Source: Symsagittifera roscoffensis
Lineage: Eukaryota > Xenacoelomorpha > Acoela > Convolutidae
Direction: 5' to 3'
Assembly: GCF_963678635.1 (NCBI RefSeq)
Contig: NC_087064.1
Coordinates: forward strand, 13,301,989 to 13,358,609
DNA: 56,621 bases
The notes beneath the pieces were generated by a model. That model did no database searches and was not told the DNA's origin. It saw nothing but the letters and a program-made list of their open reading frames with translations. A program made the translations under genes and the position numbers. Within the stretch, counting starts at the first letter, position 1; each line of letters begins with the position of its first letter. This document shows, in pieces, positions 29,472 through 41,767 of this stretch.

Positions 29472-30940
29472 AAATTTAACCTATAAGTTTCTAACCATTA
29501 TTTCTCTCTATAGCTTAAGCTAAGATCTTGGTTAGTTGCATTGAAAATTGTGTCAAGAGAAGGTTGTGTCCCAAACAAAATAGTCCAAAAGCTTACAAAT
29601 TTCCGAGACATTTGTGTACGAGACAAAATTTCCCCAGTTCTGACAATTCAATTTGTATTCAAACTCATGTTATTTTTAGTTGACGAGGGTTGAACACTAA
29701 GTGCTTGCACTAAATAGCTGACAAAAAATACCATTTCGAGCTCAACGACTGTATAACACAAATGTCTGTTGATGTTTTGTCTGGGTATTTTCCGGACACA
29801 AATGTCTATTGTGGGACTAATGTTACGTTTATATCTGATATCTGAGGCAACTAACCCCTGTTTTTATTTTTGATCAAGAACCCAAGTTTTGTTAAATTTA
29901 TTTTGCATCCTTTTGTATTACCTAGAAATAAATCTTCAGCTATACCAGTAGTAGAAAAGCGAGCAGAAGTGAGGGGGGATGGGGTGGTTGGTGACCCAAG
30001 TTTTAAGATGGGGAATAAAGCATCCGGTCACCAACCTATGTATTGAGATAGGGAAAAGACTTCCTATATATTAAGATAGGGAATAGGTTTCCTAATTAAG
30101 GTGGTAAGGTTTCAGGTGGTATTTTCCAGAAAAATTTTTCGGCGTCCGATCTTACCATGTTTTAAGATAGTGTTTAGATTTCCCATGTATTAGGATAGTG
30201 TATAGATATCCCTATGTATAAGAGTTAGAATTTCATATCATTTACACAGGGAATAGGTTTCCCAATGTATTAAGATAGGAAATGGTAAGGTTTCAGTGTG
30301 ATGGTAAAAGAATGGTAAGAAAAACGGTATTTATTGGACTTTGTGTGGAAATGTCTAGTTTAATCGCAAAAATCTATGCACGCGTTGTGTAATTTTTGAG
30401 TATTACGTGTAGAATGTGTAATGAAGGCATTATTTTTTTGGTTCATGGTAGGTCAAAAAGAATTAGCAATAACATCTTCAGACTACAGCGAACGAGTCAT
30501 TTTTTTTTACCTCCAGTGAATTTCAAAATTCTGGCAAACTTCAAACAAAAACTTTACAACTGGTTAACAAATTATTTACACGGTCTGCATTGGGAAAATG
30601 GTGATCACCTTTACATAAACTTGAATCAAATAGTTCAAAGTTTTTTTGTTGAGATATCCTAGTGCCGTTTCCTACGTTAATGGAAAAAAACGTTTTTGAC
30701 CAAATACTTGGACCGAAAGGTTGAAAACCTAGATGATTTGGGCTGTTCTTGGGTTTAAAACCTATATTTCAAAAGTTATCCAGGTTGCAATCAATAGACA
30801 TTTATCTCATCGCAACTCCAGGAACCATTGTGCCCTGAAGATAAACAAGATTTTTTATGATTGGTTGAAAAAGGAACAACAGCGAGAGATCAGCGAAAGT
30901 GGGGTCACATCTATCACCAAATTCAAAGCTTTGTGCGTAG
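29472..30940. other. Intergenic part of copy B
   Basis: It mirrors 21974-23443, including the minisatellite. No gene is recognised. Confidence 0.5.
29990..30305. repeat. Degenerate minisatellite, copy B
   Basis: This is the paralogous block to 22490-22805, with the same ~28-30-bp motifs and near-identical spacing. Confidence 0.7.
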
Positions 30941-30973
30941 ATGACTTCAGAGGGTAATAATAAAATTTCATGA
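30941..30973 (+). pseudogene. Truncated start of NERD-helicase gene in copy B
   Basis: ATG 30941 begins the same MTSEGNNKI as the intact gene. Homology then stops at 30966 and the frame ends at TGA 30971-30973. The rest of the gene is absent here. Confidence 0.8.
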
Positions 30974-31079
30974 ACAAGATTAGAGCGTATTGATTGCAGC
31001 GGCCAAATTGTTCAGCGGAAGGAGCAAATTATGATTTTCGAAGAAAAGTTGTCTGCATGAAAGAGATATTTTCCAGTTT

Positions 31080-31313
31080 TTGATCAATTTGAATACTTTC
31101 AGAGCATCAAGTTTATCAGAAATGCTAGCAAACATGCGAGGAGTTTATCTTCCCGAGCTAGTCTTAGTACCCAAGCGCCAACCAGGAGTTCAGATGGATC
31201 TAAACAGCAGTGAATTGCCAGTTGAAATTAACATAATTGTGATAGAGAATACTGTGAAGAAAAAAAAATTCTACGAAAAAAAACTACAAACATACCAGCA
31301 AACTATGTTCTAG
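31080..31313 (+). pseudogene. Unassigned ORF of the virus-like remnant
   Basis: The frame is open across the segment encoding ANMRGVYLPELVLVPKRQPG and PVEINIIVIENTV. It is upstream of, and in the same direction as, the membrane protein and ATPase. The phrase resembles structured virion-protein sequence, but I cannot name it. The upstream part is interrupted by a stop near 31030. Confidence 0.3.
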
Positions 31314-31457
31314 AAATTCATGGAATAAATGATAGAGACTCACACCTTATGAAATTTTGTACTGTTCTTAATATTAGTTCTTTTTATTGTTTTTTAACAA
31401 GCTTCATTAACAGTGAGGAAAAGTCTAACACAGTCTGTAAAATAAAACGTTTCTCAA

Positions 31458-31710
31458 ATGTCAGAAACAGCAGCAGCAGTAGATAAACCTGATGCGACAT
31501 TAGTAACAGAGACAAACGGTGAAAAAACAACCATGGAAGTTTTGTAACAATGTAACTTTGCCAAGGTCTGAAGTAGTTTTTGTTGCGCAAATGGTAGTAA
31601 ATCTAATTTTACTAACCTTCTGCGTTCTCACATTTTCTATCTTTAATTTGAGTTGCAAACAAACTTCAGTTTGGTTCTCGATGTCAGCCGTTTTGGTTGT
31701 TACAAATTAA
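31458..31710 (+). pseudogene. Small single-pass membrane protein, frameshifted
   Basis: An ATG at 31458 begins a polar Ala/Thr/Lys-rich head. One frameshift near 31520 moves the reading into the frame of 31519-31710. That part has PRSEVVFVAQMVVNLILLTF, then a ~22-residue hydrophobic helix and SIFNLS. It lies just before the packaging ATPase, with a 13-nt gap. The layout of a short head, one helix and a short tail, in this position, fits the small membrane protein found beside such ATPases. The function is unknown. Confidence 0.5.
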
Positions 31711-31723
31711 CAAACCCAAGGAT

Positions 31724-32339
31724 ATGAATTATGTGATTGATACTTCGACAAGAAATTTCATTGCAATAGTGGGATCATCAGGATCCGGAAAAACTGAGTT
31801 AATTTTCAAAATTTTGATGGGAAATACTTTTTACTCTAAATTTGGAACCGCTCTATATCTTTACAAAGAGATTCAACCTTCATTCTCGCAAACCTAAGGT
31901 GAAATTCATGAAAATCAACGGATTTGAATCTGTAAAAAATTTAGAGAATCTTTGTCTAGATTTAGATGATTCGTGTGAAGACGTCTATAACGATTTGAAT
32001 TTTGTTCAATTAGCGACAGCGGTCAGACATAGAGTCTTACATGCAATTTATGACAAGCATAACTTGTTTCAACAAAATCGATGGTCGCGTACGATTGATT
32101 TGAACACTTCACACATCATTCTGTTCAAATCGCCCCGTGACGTTCAGCAACTATATCCTCTACGAAAAAAAAACATGAATGTATCAAAGTTTTTGAAAAG
32201 CTGTTACGAATTAGCTACCAGAGACTCTTTCGGACGTTTTCTGATCAATATGGACCCCGTACATCAGATTTTTGAGATATTCTTTAAATATCACACGGCC
32301 TGGGCCAACAGTTTTTTTATTTACCTTCATCTAAAGTAG
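31724..32339 (+). pseudogene. FtsK/HerA-type (A32-like) packaging ATPase, one frameshift
   Basis: ATG 31724 leads to Walker A VGSSGSGKT in one frame. A frameshift between about 31842 and 31895 moves to the frame ending at 32339. The second part has a Walker B-like CLDLDD, then HNLFQQNRWSRTIDLNTSHI, LFKSPRDVQQL and a late GRFLINMDP. These are the conserved blocks of viral genome-packaging ATPases of the Maverick/Polinton and related families, which pump DNA into capsids. At ~205 codons in total it is near full length for the short form. Because of the frameshift it cannot be functional as it stands. Confidence 0.65.
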
Positions 32340-32388
32340 AAACTACTCCAATCACAATTAAAAAAAAAGTTTATTCATTCTTTGGCAT

Positions 32389-32536
32389 ATGGTACAACTG
32401 AAACCTGACCAGCTAAGACGTCTAATTAGAAAAACTTCGAATCGCCAGATCATAACACTTATTTGTGAATGTATTCAATGGAAACGTACCCATTAAAGTT
32501 GCAAATATCGAACGATTCGAGACAGCATACAAATAA
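32389..32536 (+). pseudogene. Short ORF after the ATPase, frameshifted
   Basis: ATG 32389 encodes MVQLKPDQLRRLIRK and a Cys-containing ICEC. A single-base shift near 32470 then leads into NGNVPIKVANIERFETAYK ending at TAA 32534-32536. Small proteins with a NGNVPI phrase follow the ATPase in related virus-like loci as I recall them. The role is unknown. Confidence 0.45.
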
Positions 32537-32688
32537 TTAATCAAACCAGTGTTGTCAAAAATTTTGCGGTTATTTTGAGTTTAAAAAATTTCAATCTAAT
32601 GCGGCATTTTTTGTTTTGAGTACCTCACAACTTAATAATGACTGCTGATGTAAACACTTAGTTGTTAAAGAGCAACTCCTTGCAGCAC

Positions 32689-33116
32689 ATGTTCTTCATG
32701 AAAAGAATTAAACATAAAAACGCTCAATCATCCTACCTTAACCGGCTTAGACCCTTATTACATCATCCAACTATTAAGACTACTGCATCAAAGGAAACGC
32801 TAACGAAAAATTCTGAGCCCCAACAAGAACAGCTTAAACTATTAACGGACGAGGGAAAAGTTCCGGCCGAACGTGGTAAAGCTCAAGTATTAGAAGAGAA
32901 AAATGATAAACAGGCCGAAAGTATTTTAAGTACAGTTACAGGTTGTAGAAGACCATAATTGATGTCTTAAAAAATTCAGAAAGAGTAAGCATAAGCAGCG
33001 GCAATGAGGTGATATATGTGGATAAAGTACCAACAGGATTAAGACTGCAGTATTTTTTTTACGACATAAAACAACCAACAAAAAATTGCACAATCCGGCG
33101 TTCATTATCACTTTAA
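32689..33116 (+). pseudogene. Charged ORF at end of virus-like remnant, frameshifted
   Basis: ATG 32689 starts a Lys/Glu/Gln-rich stretch that stops at 32958. A shifted frame from 32958 to 33116 continues with IDVLKNSERVSISSGNEVIY and VDKVPTGLRLQYFFYDIK. The two parts read as one decayed gene. No function is recognised. Confidence 0.4.
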
Positions 33117-33264
33117 CTGCTCCAAACTCGAATAAAAAGCTGGTGATAAGTCAAAATGCAAAATACGCGGTATATTCAGCGTCTTTTAACGCTCAAGAAA
33201 AATCAGAACGCTTCTAAATTCTTCTAATTTCGTTTCTTTTTGCATCTTGTTTTCCGGCCATTTG

Positions 33265-34305
33265 TCAATGCTCCATCTCCTCCTGCTGCGATATTGACTC
33301 TGCACATTCAGTTTCTGTGTCTTGCATCACATCGTTAGCTATTCTGGCGCTGTTGGAAGCAGTCCTCCAACACTTCTGCTCTTCTATTCTCTGTTTACAA
33401 CAAGGTAGGGGATCCACCTTAGATTCTCTGTTCCTGCAGAAGCTGTTGTGGAGACACAACGTCACGTTTCTCTCCAATTCTTTCTTCAGCATCTCTTCCT
33501 TCTCTCTTCCATTACGTTCACTTGTCCTGGAAAATCTCTTTGCAGCGGTGGTCAGTGCATTCCGATGAGTCACGAAAGCTCGCTTGAAAGCTCCTGCCCC
33601 AACGTCCAGCTGATACACGCTGTACACTCTGCCGTGTTTCGACATATGCTTCTTGGCATACTCGTACAACCATGCAGTCATGTTGGCTCTAAACCATGGC
33701 ATTAGTCGTCTCCTTGCCCATATCTTTTTAACTTCCATCGGAATGTTTAGAATCTTGCACATTGTCACAAAAAGATCTAAATCTTTTAGACAATCCAATT
33801 TCTGCATTTGTTCTCTCGTCGGTGCCTCCTGTCTATACTTCTCCTTCACATGGGCTTCCAGACATCGTATCGCCATCATAACTCCCACTATCACCATTGT
33901 TATGGGCCGAGATGAGTCTGGTAAACGCATGGAGAGCAGCTCTCCAGAGTCGCAGATCAACACCAGACTACTACGTTTGGGGTACCACCATTTTTGCAGC
34001 AAGCAATTGCAAGGAAACTCGTCATGTGTCAGCATGATGCTCCTCCAGTTACGCTTTCCCGAAGCTTCCAGTAGTGGTTCCACTTCCATCATCACTCGGT
34101 GGACTTCATCATTTTCATCTACTGTATTGTAATCCGTAACGGTTGATCCTCTCTGTTTTTGTCTTTCAAAGTCACTGAAGTTCCCACTGACGTATCCCAT
34201 GAACTTTTTTCCCAGTATTGATTCTAACTCCTCCTTAGTTCTCTCCGGGACTGCCGAGAACATCTTGCACAGTAACTTATAAAGTTTCTCTCTAATCTCA
34301 CACAC
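33265..34305 (-). pseudogene. Decayed retroelement ORF, 346 codons
   Basis: A long open minus-strand frame with mixed charged and helical sequence, several Cys pairs near the C-terminus and no membrane segment. It is the most 3' member of a chain of broken frames that begins at 42070. No family is recognised. The GC level and codon character match the rest of the chain, not the AT-rich host DNA. Confidence 0.45.
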
Positions 34306-34574
34306 TTTGGCACTGAGAAGGCTCGATCCACGATCGTTCTCGTACTTTTTACATCCACAGCTACGACATGCACTGGGTATCTGCTCCTGTACATTGGAGC
34401 TAATGTCGATCCCACCAATTATCGCGCTCCCGATTGTCTGTGATAAGTTTCACTGTGTCTGATGTTCATTTCCGCTTCGATCGCTTCCCTCCATTTTCCT
34501 ATGTGCTTTTGCTCAGTCTGCAAAACTCCTGGGAACACTTCTACACTGATGGCCGTGACCATCTCATCTTTCTG

Positions 34575-35636
34575 TTATAGGTTCAATAGTGACTCTAAAG
34601 AACCAAACATACTGGAGAATCCTAGTGCAGTCACTAGGTTCACCTCGGTTCCTCCATGACAATCTGCGATCAATTCCGTTTCCGTCTTCGCTTTCATCAC
34701 AATGTTCCCAAACAATATTGTCAACAGCTTGTGTTGTCTCTCTAGAGTTTTCACGCAATCCAGACTTCCACAAATCTGACCTTCCAGTCCACAGACTTCT
34801 GCCAGACAGCTACCAGGTTTAACCCAGTCTTCTGGTCCCCAGCCAGGCAACTCTACTTTGTCTTCCCCGTTGCTCTTAAAGGCTGTTGTGATCACATTGT
34901 ATATGATATTAAGATCACGCAGGTTACAGTCCGCATTTAGTTCCCTCTGCACATCTTGTGTTGCAAGTAGTATTGAATCAGCATTGGGACTAGGACACCA
35001 CGATGGTCACATCAGTTCCCACACTACCATCAAGCTCGTTCTCATTAATTCATCTGAGAATCCCAATCCAAACTCCACTCGTTTGTCGGTTTCTGGCACC
35101 GAAGGTGCAGCTAGCTTTTCTTCTAAGACTAGTCCCAGCTTGGTCTGCGGATTAGCAGCGCTTCTAATCGTTGCAATTCTCGACGTCCAGAACCTCAGCA
35201 ACACTGCTTGCTCGTAATCAAAGAAGTAATCGCGTATGTCTTCACTGAGAAACGTGTTGTACGCTATTCCTATGATTCCGGACACGTAACTGTACGACTT
35301 CTTTCTGATCGGTCCACAGTATTCATTGGACTTCGGCAGTGCTCCCATGGATTCCTTAGTGAGCCTCAGCTCCTCGTTTGAGAATCTCCTGATTTCGTCT
35401 ATATTCCTCATGGGTTCTAGCTCCACGGGTTCTTTCATGTTCACCCTCATTGGTTTGCTTTGATGTATATTTAGCAGTGGTAGCAAGAGTAGGGCTCTCA
35501 CTCGCTCATCGCCCTCTCTCAGCATCTTGACACAAGTATTCAATGCTGGCACTGAAATTTGCTCTATCATGAATCGGATGAAACAGAGAGCGTCTGCCAG
35601 TCCCTCTTGGATTATCAGATCCCTCATGCTCGTCAT
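34575..35636 (-). pseudogene. Decayed retroelement ORF in two pieces
   Basis: The frames 35636-35007 and 34952-34575 are in the same reading phase and separated by stops near 34953-35006, so they were one gene. The sequence is helical and without known motifs. It continues the minus-strand chain. Confidence 0.45.
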
Positions 35637-35958
35637 CAGGAAGACCTTTTCTTCTTTCGATCACTTCCTTTCTTCTGAATCATATTCCTTGCGAGTCGGT
35701 CCGATCATGCACCAGGCGAACCTCAGTTGTAATTCAGTCCTCACTTAGGGTGCTGCTATCAGAGCATGTATCCTCGGTGTAGTCCTCATCTCTTCCTCAA
35801 AGTACCGTAACACTACAGCTTTCCATGGAAGGCTCACCAATTGCTCGATCGTTTCTGCCTGCATCTCAGATGACGCTAAAGTCCTTGTATCCACCGGCGG
35901 TTTCATCTATTGATACAGTCTCCGACAGTGTCAGTCGGTTATATTCCACTGGGACCAG

Positions 35959-37314
35959 TTATCCTACGACACTTCCCTTTCCGTGGTTCATGGGAGACGG
36001 TTTAAAGTCTTCCATGGTACTTTCTCCACATTGGCTGAGTATTTTCATTTCTAACGTTGCTCCAGTCAGAGTGCGGTCACTCCTTTTGGATTTATAACCT
36101 GTCGACTTTATCCCTGCCATGAGCATGGGCGGCACCATTGCTACATCCGTTAACATTCTGTCTGTGCCAGGCAATCGATCATCACCTTGTCCTAAATCCT
36201 TGACTTCTCCGACTCGTTTCCTTTTCGCTGAGTTGACAACTTTTATCGAAATTTCCGAATCCACCTTCGTCTTTTCCGCTCTCCTCGGTTTCACTTTGCT
36301 GCCTAGTTTCATCTTCATCTCATTGATCTTATCAATCACCAACTTCGATCGCATCGTTCCTTTCCTAGTTCTCGACAGATATACCACTTCTCCTTTATCC
36401 TCTTGCGGTGTCATCTTTATAGGAGAGTTTGCTTCACTTTCGTCAGTGGCTGAGTCGATCAACAACTCACTCAGTCTCCCATCACACTCGTCGAGTTTGT
36501 CAAGGACTTCCCGCACCAGTGGTCGGTTGAGACCTACTTTCAAAATGGACTGGGCTCCGTAGCTCTGAACTACTGTCCAGACTTCTTCCATGAAGGCCAC
36601 TCTGTCCAATCTAGATCCCGTCCTATTTTCATGGTCACGTAGATTTACCTCCCACTCTTCTTCGGGTAATGTTCCCAAGAAGGGTACTCTGGCAGCGCCT
36701 TCTATCCTTCTTCTCCTTGGTGATTCCACGAGGAGTCTTTGTTCATTATCTTTAGAATTGCCCGGAGAGCTGCTCTCCGGCAAATTCCTTTTCATTTCCG
36801 CAAAAGCTGACGGAGGCTCCAGTGTCGAAACACCTTCGTTTGATGGTTCAGTCGTTTCCAACGCGTCTGCGTTGTTTTCAAAGTTACTGAATATATTGAA
36901 ATCCAAGCTGGATATTCCTCCTGTCGATGCTTAATCGTCCTCCTTCTCTGCTTGATCGGGATCCTCTTGCATAGGTTCTTCCGATCGACGGCTTCCTCCC
37001 TGCCCATCATCTCCTTCTGATCTATCTTTCGAATTTGAGGTCCCTTGCCTTTCAGTCTTAACCCCTTCCGGAAATTTCGGTATGATTAGCCTGCCGGCTG
37101 ATTTATCTTCCTCTTCTCCATGGATCACTTTGATTTCCTCATAGCCGAAGGGTGCCAGGAAGTTTCTCGTCTGCAACGTTCCTCCCACTGTTAACTCCTG
37201 TTTCACATTGGTCAAAATCAGGGTGGCCTCAGGTAATTCGGCTCTGTCTCTCATCCTCATAGGCATCATATTCAGTTCTGCCCATTCCGTGTCAAACGCT
37301 CCATTCCGGCTCAA
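35959..37314 (-). pseudogene. Decayed retroelement ORF, charged, in two pieces
   Basis: 37314-36931 and 36906-35959 share one phase with stops between them. The product is rich in Lys, Glu, Arg and Ser, with a possible nuclear-type basic patch (KVKPRRAEKTKV). No family is recognised. Confidence 0.45.
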
Positions 37315-37517
37315 ACGCTATTCGGAGTCCTGGCATTGCTTATGCGCCTTCTCGTCGCTTGATCCGTGTAAGCAAATCGCGTGTACTGTAACACTGCGGC
37401 ATTTCTACCCACAAAACACGGATCCATCGTTTCCGAGAATTTCGCTACCCTCCTTTCGTTGGTCTCAAACACTCTCAATCTAGGAGTTTGTATTACGGAG
37501 ACTGCTCCGAGCAACAT
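37311..37517 (-). pseudogene. Short broken frame of the minus-strand element
   Basis: A 68-codon frame touching the next one with a phase shift. It is part of the same decayed gene chain. On its own it has no recognisable content. Confidence 0.3.
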
Positions 37518-37702
37518 CTTTCTTATCAGAGGGAATTCAATTATTTCCTCTGTTAGCTTCTCGTAATCAACTCAGTCTTTCGTCTCTTCTCTCACCTTGT
37601 GGTATGCCGCAGTGAGACGAGGAATCCTGGTGATCTCACCATTTGTCTTGTCGTAGGGCCTTAGACTCCAGAGCTTCGGAAATACCTCAATATGCCCTCT
37701 CT

Positions 37703-39403
37703 CTACTTCTCAAAGTGATCGTCAAAGTTGAAGACCGTCATTTCTGGCTCTGCTATCTTTCCAAACAACAGATCTTCGCTCATGAGCTCTGGCAAAACGT
37801 GTTGCTCACACCAGTTCAGCACACTCCCGTCCAATGCTGATATGAGGTTCAGGTGCAGCACCGACCTCCTGTACGCTTCCACCTTAGCATCAGGGAACGC
37901 AAACGTGGTTGCTGGTCCATAGATCACTGTCACAAACTCCGTGGCTCCTCTGATCAACGCCAAGGGATCGGTACTCATAGCTAAGCTTACATCAGTTAGT
38001 AGAGGCGTGCCCCCGACATTTCGTCTCACGTCTTCCTCCCTCTCAATTGTCTCATCCTCTCCTGTTCCAAAGCGATTCTGATGCAGGAGGTACTGGATAA
38101 GAGTTTGTCTCAGATCTCTTATCTTATTCCACAAATCCGTGGCTTTCTTCACATCGAATTTCCTCACATTCTCTCTCATCTGCTCTGGGTAACGTGTCAG
38201 GTTCATCAGTCATCCCAAGTTTCCATGTGTTATTGCAATCAATGTTAAACGTCCATCTAACCGCAAGTTCTGAACTCCTTCGGTGAGCAGTACTACCGGT
38301 CCTTTCACGAAGTTTTCTGCTCCAAACGTCACAAACAAGGCTAGTAGTTCAACGATTGATACTCCCACTACCGCTTGGAGGATTTCGTTTATCAAGTATC
38401 GAGAGAGTTTTGGGTGGACTTTCGCCAAGAAAGACGCGGTCCATCCGGCTCCCAGCCCTTCCAGCATGCTATCAGTCCGTTCAAAGCCTTCTTTTCCCCT
38501 CACCTTCTGAGTCCAGAAAGTCTCCAGGGTAACTTGGCACACTCTGTTTACAAACTCGGCTGCCTTCTCCTCGGCATTTTCGGCCAGGTTCACCTCCTTC
38601 ACAAGGTAGGCATGGATCTTCCTGATCATCACTAGGCCTTGCTCAAAAGCATCCGCACCCAATGCCGCTACTCGAGGAGTTAGGTGTAGCCACTGGTTAG
38701 CTTCTGGCTCGGTTCTCAAAACCATCGCCTCCAAGTGAGCTCTGGTATCCTTGGAATTGTTTCTTCTCTCTCCTTCCTCTTTTATCTCCATTCCTCGGAA
38801 CCATAAGTCATTCGACATCGCCACAATTACTCGATGGTCGCCATCTATTCCTGGCTTCAACTTGAGCTGTCGACTGAAGTTGGACAGTTCCAACCCCAGC
38901 ACCTCGTCCAACACTAGCATGAGTAGTGAGTGATACTTAAATCCTCTCATTGCGTTCGAGATATTCGACCACACCGCCGGTAGTTCGGCCCTGAGTGGTC
39001 TCAGATTCTCCATCTCTATCTCGCGATTTGGTGCCGATGTGATTACATCATATTTTCCTTCCGAGAGCAAAGTCACTATCGCATACACGAATTTTAGTCC
39101 ATCCGGGAGACGTGCATACCCCGGAGACAGCGCGAACACGGCTCTCGGTGTCATCTTGGTCAAGGAACCTTCTTTCAGGGTATCCACTACTTCACCCATC
39201 GACTCGAGTATATCTTTTATCACTAGCCATACAGCGGCTTCGGCTGTCGTAGGCTCTCTGAGTCTGCTCAGGAAACCCCTACCGTGTAAATGGTCATTGA
39301 TGCTAGCAAACACAATTGTGATTTGGTTCATCTCTGTCTGTCTTTGTACCCCGATCGCCATTGACACGGATTGCATTGAATCGACCGCCGCCAACATTAT
39401 CAC
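37703..39403 (-). pseudogene. Decayed retroelement ORF, 397 + 167 codons
   Basis: 39403-38210 and 38206-37703 are in phase and separated by a stop (38210-38212). The product is long, helical and Leu/Ala-rich, with phrases such as HLTPRVAALGADAFEQGLVM. It has no catalytic signature that I can identify. It is the best-preserved part of the chain downstream of the SGNH protein. Confidence 0.5.
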
Positions 39404-39934
39404 ATCCGGCCAAAACAGAGACTTGGAAGTGTACGAAGTCTGAATTCGCTACTATCATAATCTTGGCCTTCCTCTTTTCTGCCTTGTCGTACGCGGTAAA
39501 GATGGTCTCATCTTTCTTTATTGCTTTCAACCCGTCATATCTTTGGACATCACCTTCCTGATTTACTTGTTTCAGGTATACTCTTTCTTTCACATGACCT
39601 GGGGTGTTTTCAGCTGCCCGAACATCTTCACATGTTGTCCAATCGTCGCCCTCGTAATCAGAAATCTTCCCGGTCTCTCTTCTCGATTTCCCTCATCGTG
39701 ATTCAGTTTCACGTCTTGTAACGGTCTTGCGTTCACTGGGCCCATTGTGTTATTAGAGGGCAGTCCCTCTAGGTCGGCAAACCTCAAAGCAGTTGTAGGG
39801 CTGAAGTTTACGCCAGCTGCTATCAACCAGTCCACTCCTGTTATCGAGTGCAATCCGCTGACCGATAACCCTGCTCCGTTCAGCATCCTCATGGCATCCG
39901 CTGCGAAGCTCACCGTCTGAAGGTTCAGTTTCAT
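39303..39934 (-). pseudogene. Two overlapping broken frames after the SGNH ORF
   Basis: 39934-39590 and 39593-39303 are adjacent frames with a phase shift between them. The first holds LHSITGVDWLIAAGVNF and looks like the N-terminal part of a gene whose body continues into 39403-37703 after a further shift. No family is recognised. Confidence 0.4.
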
Positions 39935-39984
39935 CAGGTCATCCTTCTATATGTGCCATGGAGAAGTTATTGGTCTCGACCACA

Positions 39985-41418
39985 TTAGAGAGCTCCTGTT
40001 TGGACGTCGCTCCCCTCGACTGGTGCTCGTTGTCTCAGATCTCTATCCAATCTAGAGGTACTGGTCGTTTCCGCCGTCGAGTTGACAGGCTCTAATCTTC
40101 GTCTAGGATTAATGGTCCTCCTCATGGGCGCTTCTCCCAATCGATCTCGTACATCCGTTCTGTGCTCGGGTTCGCTGGAGCTTTGCGGCTTGTAGATGGT
40201 CACGACTGGGACCGCTCCCAAGCGCGTTTCCAGGTTAGGAGGCACAAAGCTGGTAATTGTCGGTTCTTTGGATGCTTCCTCTTCCTTCAGCACTCCCGTG
40301 TCGAAGAGTTCTACTTCCACTTCATCCAATCGCTCTTGGAAGACTCTGTTCAACCAAGCCTGTCATTCTATGCTATCAAAGTGGATGCCGTTAGTGGTCA
40401 GCCTGGCCTGATCCATAGCCCTCAGCTCATGTTCGATATCCATAAGGATCATCCTTCTGGCATTCTGACTTGCAAGATTCCTCAGGATACTGTTCCACCT
40501 GATTAATCCTTCGTTGTGCCTTCTCCCTGCTGCATTCAATGTCCTCGTGCTCATTGGCACAGTGCTGACGGTCAGTACCGCGCAGTTGAACTTTTGCCAG
40601 AGGGTAGTAAATAAGCACACCATCCTTGATTCCCATAGTGCTTCTTCCTCATCTGAGCTTCTCGAGATATTATTTGTCCCAACTAGGATCGTTACATTAG
40701 GGATTCTCCCTGGGTTCATCAACTCCACCATCCGAAATAACTGGGCTATCGTCGCGCCTCCAAAAGCCATCACCATGGTGATCCAGGAGGTCCTCAAGTT
40801 TGAGAGCACTCTGACCAAGCTGTCTCCCAGTATCAGATGTGATGTCCCCAGTGGTGGTTGCTGCAGGTTTACTGCCGGGTTCCAGGTCGCTCGATTGAAG
40901 CAAGCTCTCGGATCTGCCTCCTGAACTCCTGTGATGTTATACTTCAATTGATTATTCTTTTTTACATCTATTACCCGGGACACTTTCTTCGCCGGCATTT
41001 TTCGTATCTTCCTGCCTGGGATTTTTGAGCTCCCCATTGGTAGCGTTGTATCGCTAACTCTCCTTTTGGTCATTACGTCTTGGGAGAGCTGTACTCTGCC
41101 CGTATCTTCGACCGTTCCATAGGGTGCAGTCACCCTGGAACCTGGCGCATTCATGTTGGCCACTAGTCGTCCAGCTGTCTCTATCAGCTTCCTCATCGTC
41201 TGCTCCACGACTGGGTCACCTAAGGTATCACTCGGGTCCGGGATTGTCACTCGACCAGTTGCGGTTGGGAGTCGCGTTTCTGTCGTTTGACTCATTTCTC
41301 GAGGCGTCAAGAGCTCCATCGGGGACTGCCCACGAGGAATACTCCTTGCAGGTATCACTTTTTCCACGGGCGTTGTCAATGCCATCCGTTCCGATCGCTC
41401 CTTGTAGTCCCGCTTCAA
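39985..41418 (-). pseudogene. SGNH/GDSL hydrolase-like retroelement protein
   Basis: 41418-40363 (351 codons) and 40353-39985 share one phase and are separated by a TAG. The SGNH blocks are visible in order: LILGDSLVRVL (nucleophile Ser), FGGATIAQL (Gly block), LVGTNNISR (Asn block) and NGIHFDS (His block). The expected Asp in the last block is Asn, which would impair catalysis. The N-terminal ~150 residues are Pro/Arg/Thr-rich. Esterase domains of this kind are known in ORF1 proteins of some LINEs. Here the domain lies next to gypsy-type pol. The role in the element is unknown. Confidence 0.65.
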
Positions 41419-41714
41419 GCGATCAATTTCTTTACCCTGTTTTTTTTGCAGTCTTCAAACAATTTCTTCCACATGTCTCTGTCGTCCTCCGTAATGAGCA
41501 TGATCTTAGTCACTTCATCCAGCTCCTTCCTGGTCCTTTCCAGCTCATCTTTCATCCCATCTAGATCTTGCATGGTTTGGTTCGTTTGAACCCCCTGTTC
41601 TACTCTCGCCCTCTTTGGTGGCACAGCTATTCTCAGTGGTGAACTAGACGAGGCAGCCTCGCTGTTCATCTCTTGATGCATTCTCCTCAGCCCAGGCTTG
41701 GGATTGGAGGGCAA
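41415..41714 (-). pseudogene. Coiled-coil segment preceding the SGNH ORF
   Basis: The 99-codon frame has a basic Pro/Arg head, then LDGMKDELERTRKELDEV and further heptad-like sequence typical of a coiled coil. It runs into the SGNH frame with a phase shift at 41415-41418 and was probably the N-terminal part of the same protein. Coiled coils often mediate self-assembly of retroelement ORF1/Gag proteins. Confidence 0.5.
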
Positions 41715-41767
41715 GGCATCTCACCTGGTTGGTAAGTCCTAGAACTTCCCAATCAAGGTTCGTTCGC

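Larger units (their letters stand above)
26372..30966. repeat. Tandem duplication copy B
   Basis: It is homologous to 1-232 plus 19131-23469 and has no LTR insertion. It carries the paralogous two-exon gene, the minisatellite block and the first codons of the NERD gene. At 30967 it joins unrelated sequence with viral-type ORFs. It contains a 28-nt extra segment at about 27254-27281 relative to copy A. Confidence 0.92.
30967..33240 (+). mobile_element. Decayed Maverick/Polinton-like virus fragment
   Basis: A run of short, frameshifted + strand genes lies directly after the duplication break. They are an unassigned ORF, a small membrane protein, an FtsK/HerA packaging ATPase and two more broken ORFs. 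This order and the ATPase type are what I expect of Polinton-like or adintovirus-like double-stranded DNA viruses integrated in animal genomes. No terminal repeats, DNA polymerase or capsid genes are seen, so it is a partial copy bounded by the duplication break and by the minus-strand retroelement. Confidence 0.55.
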
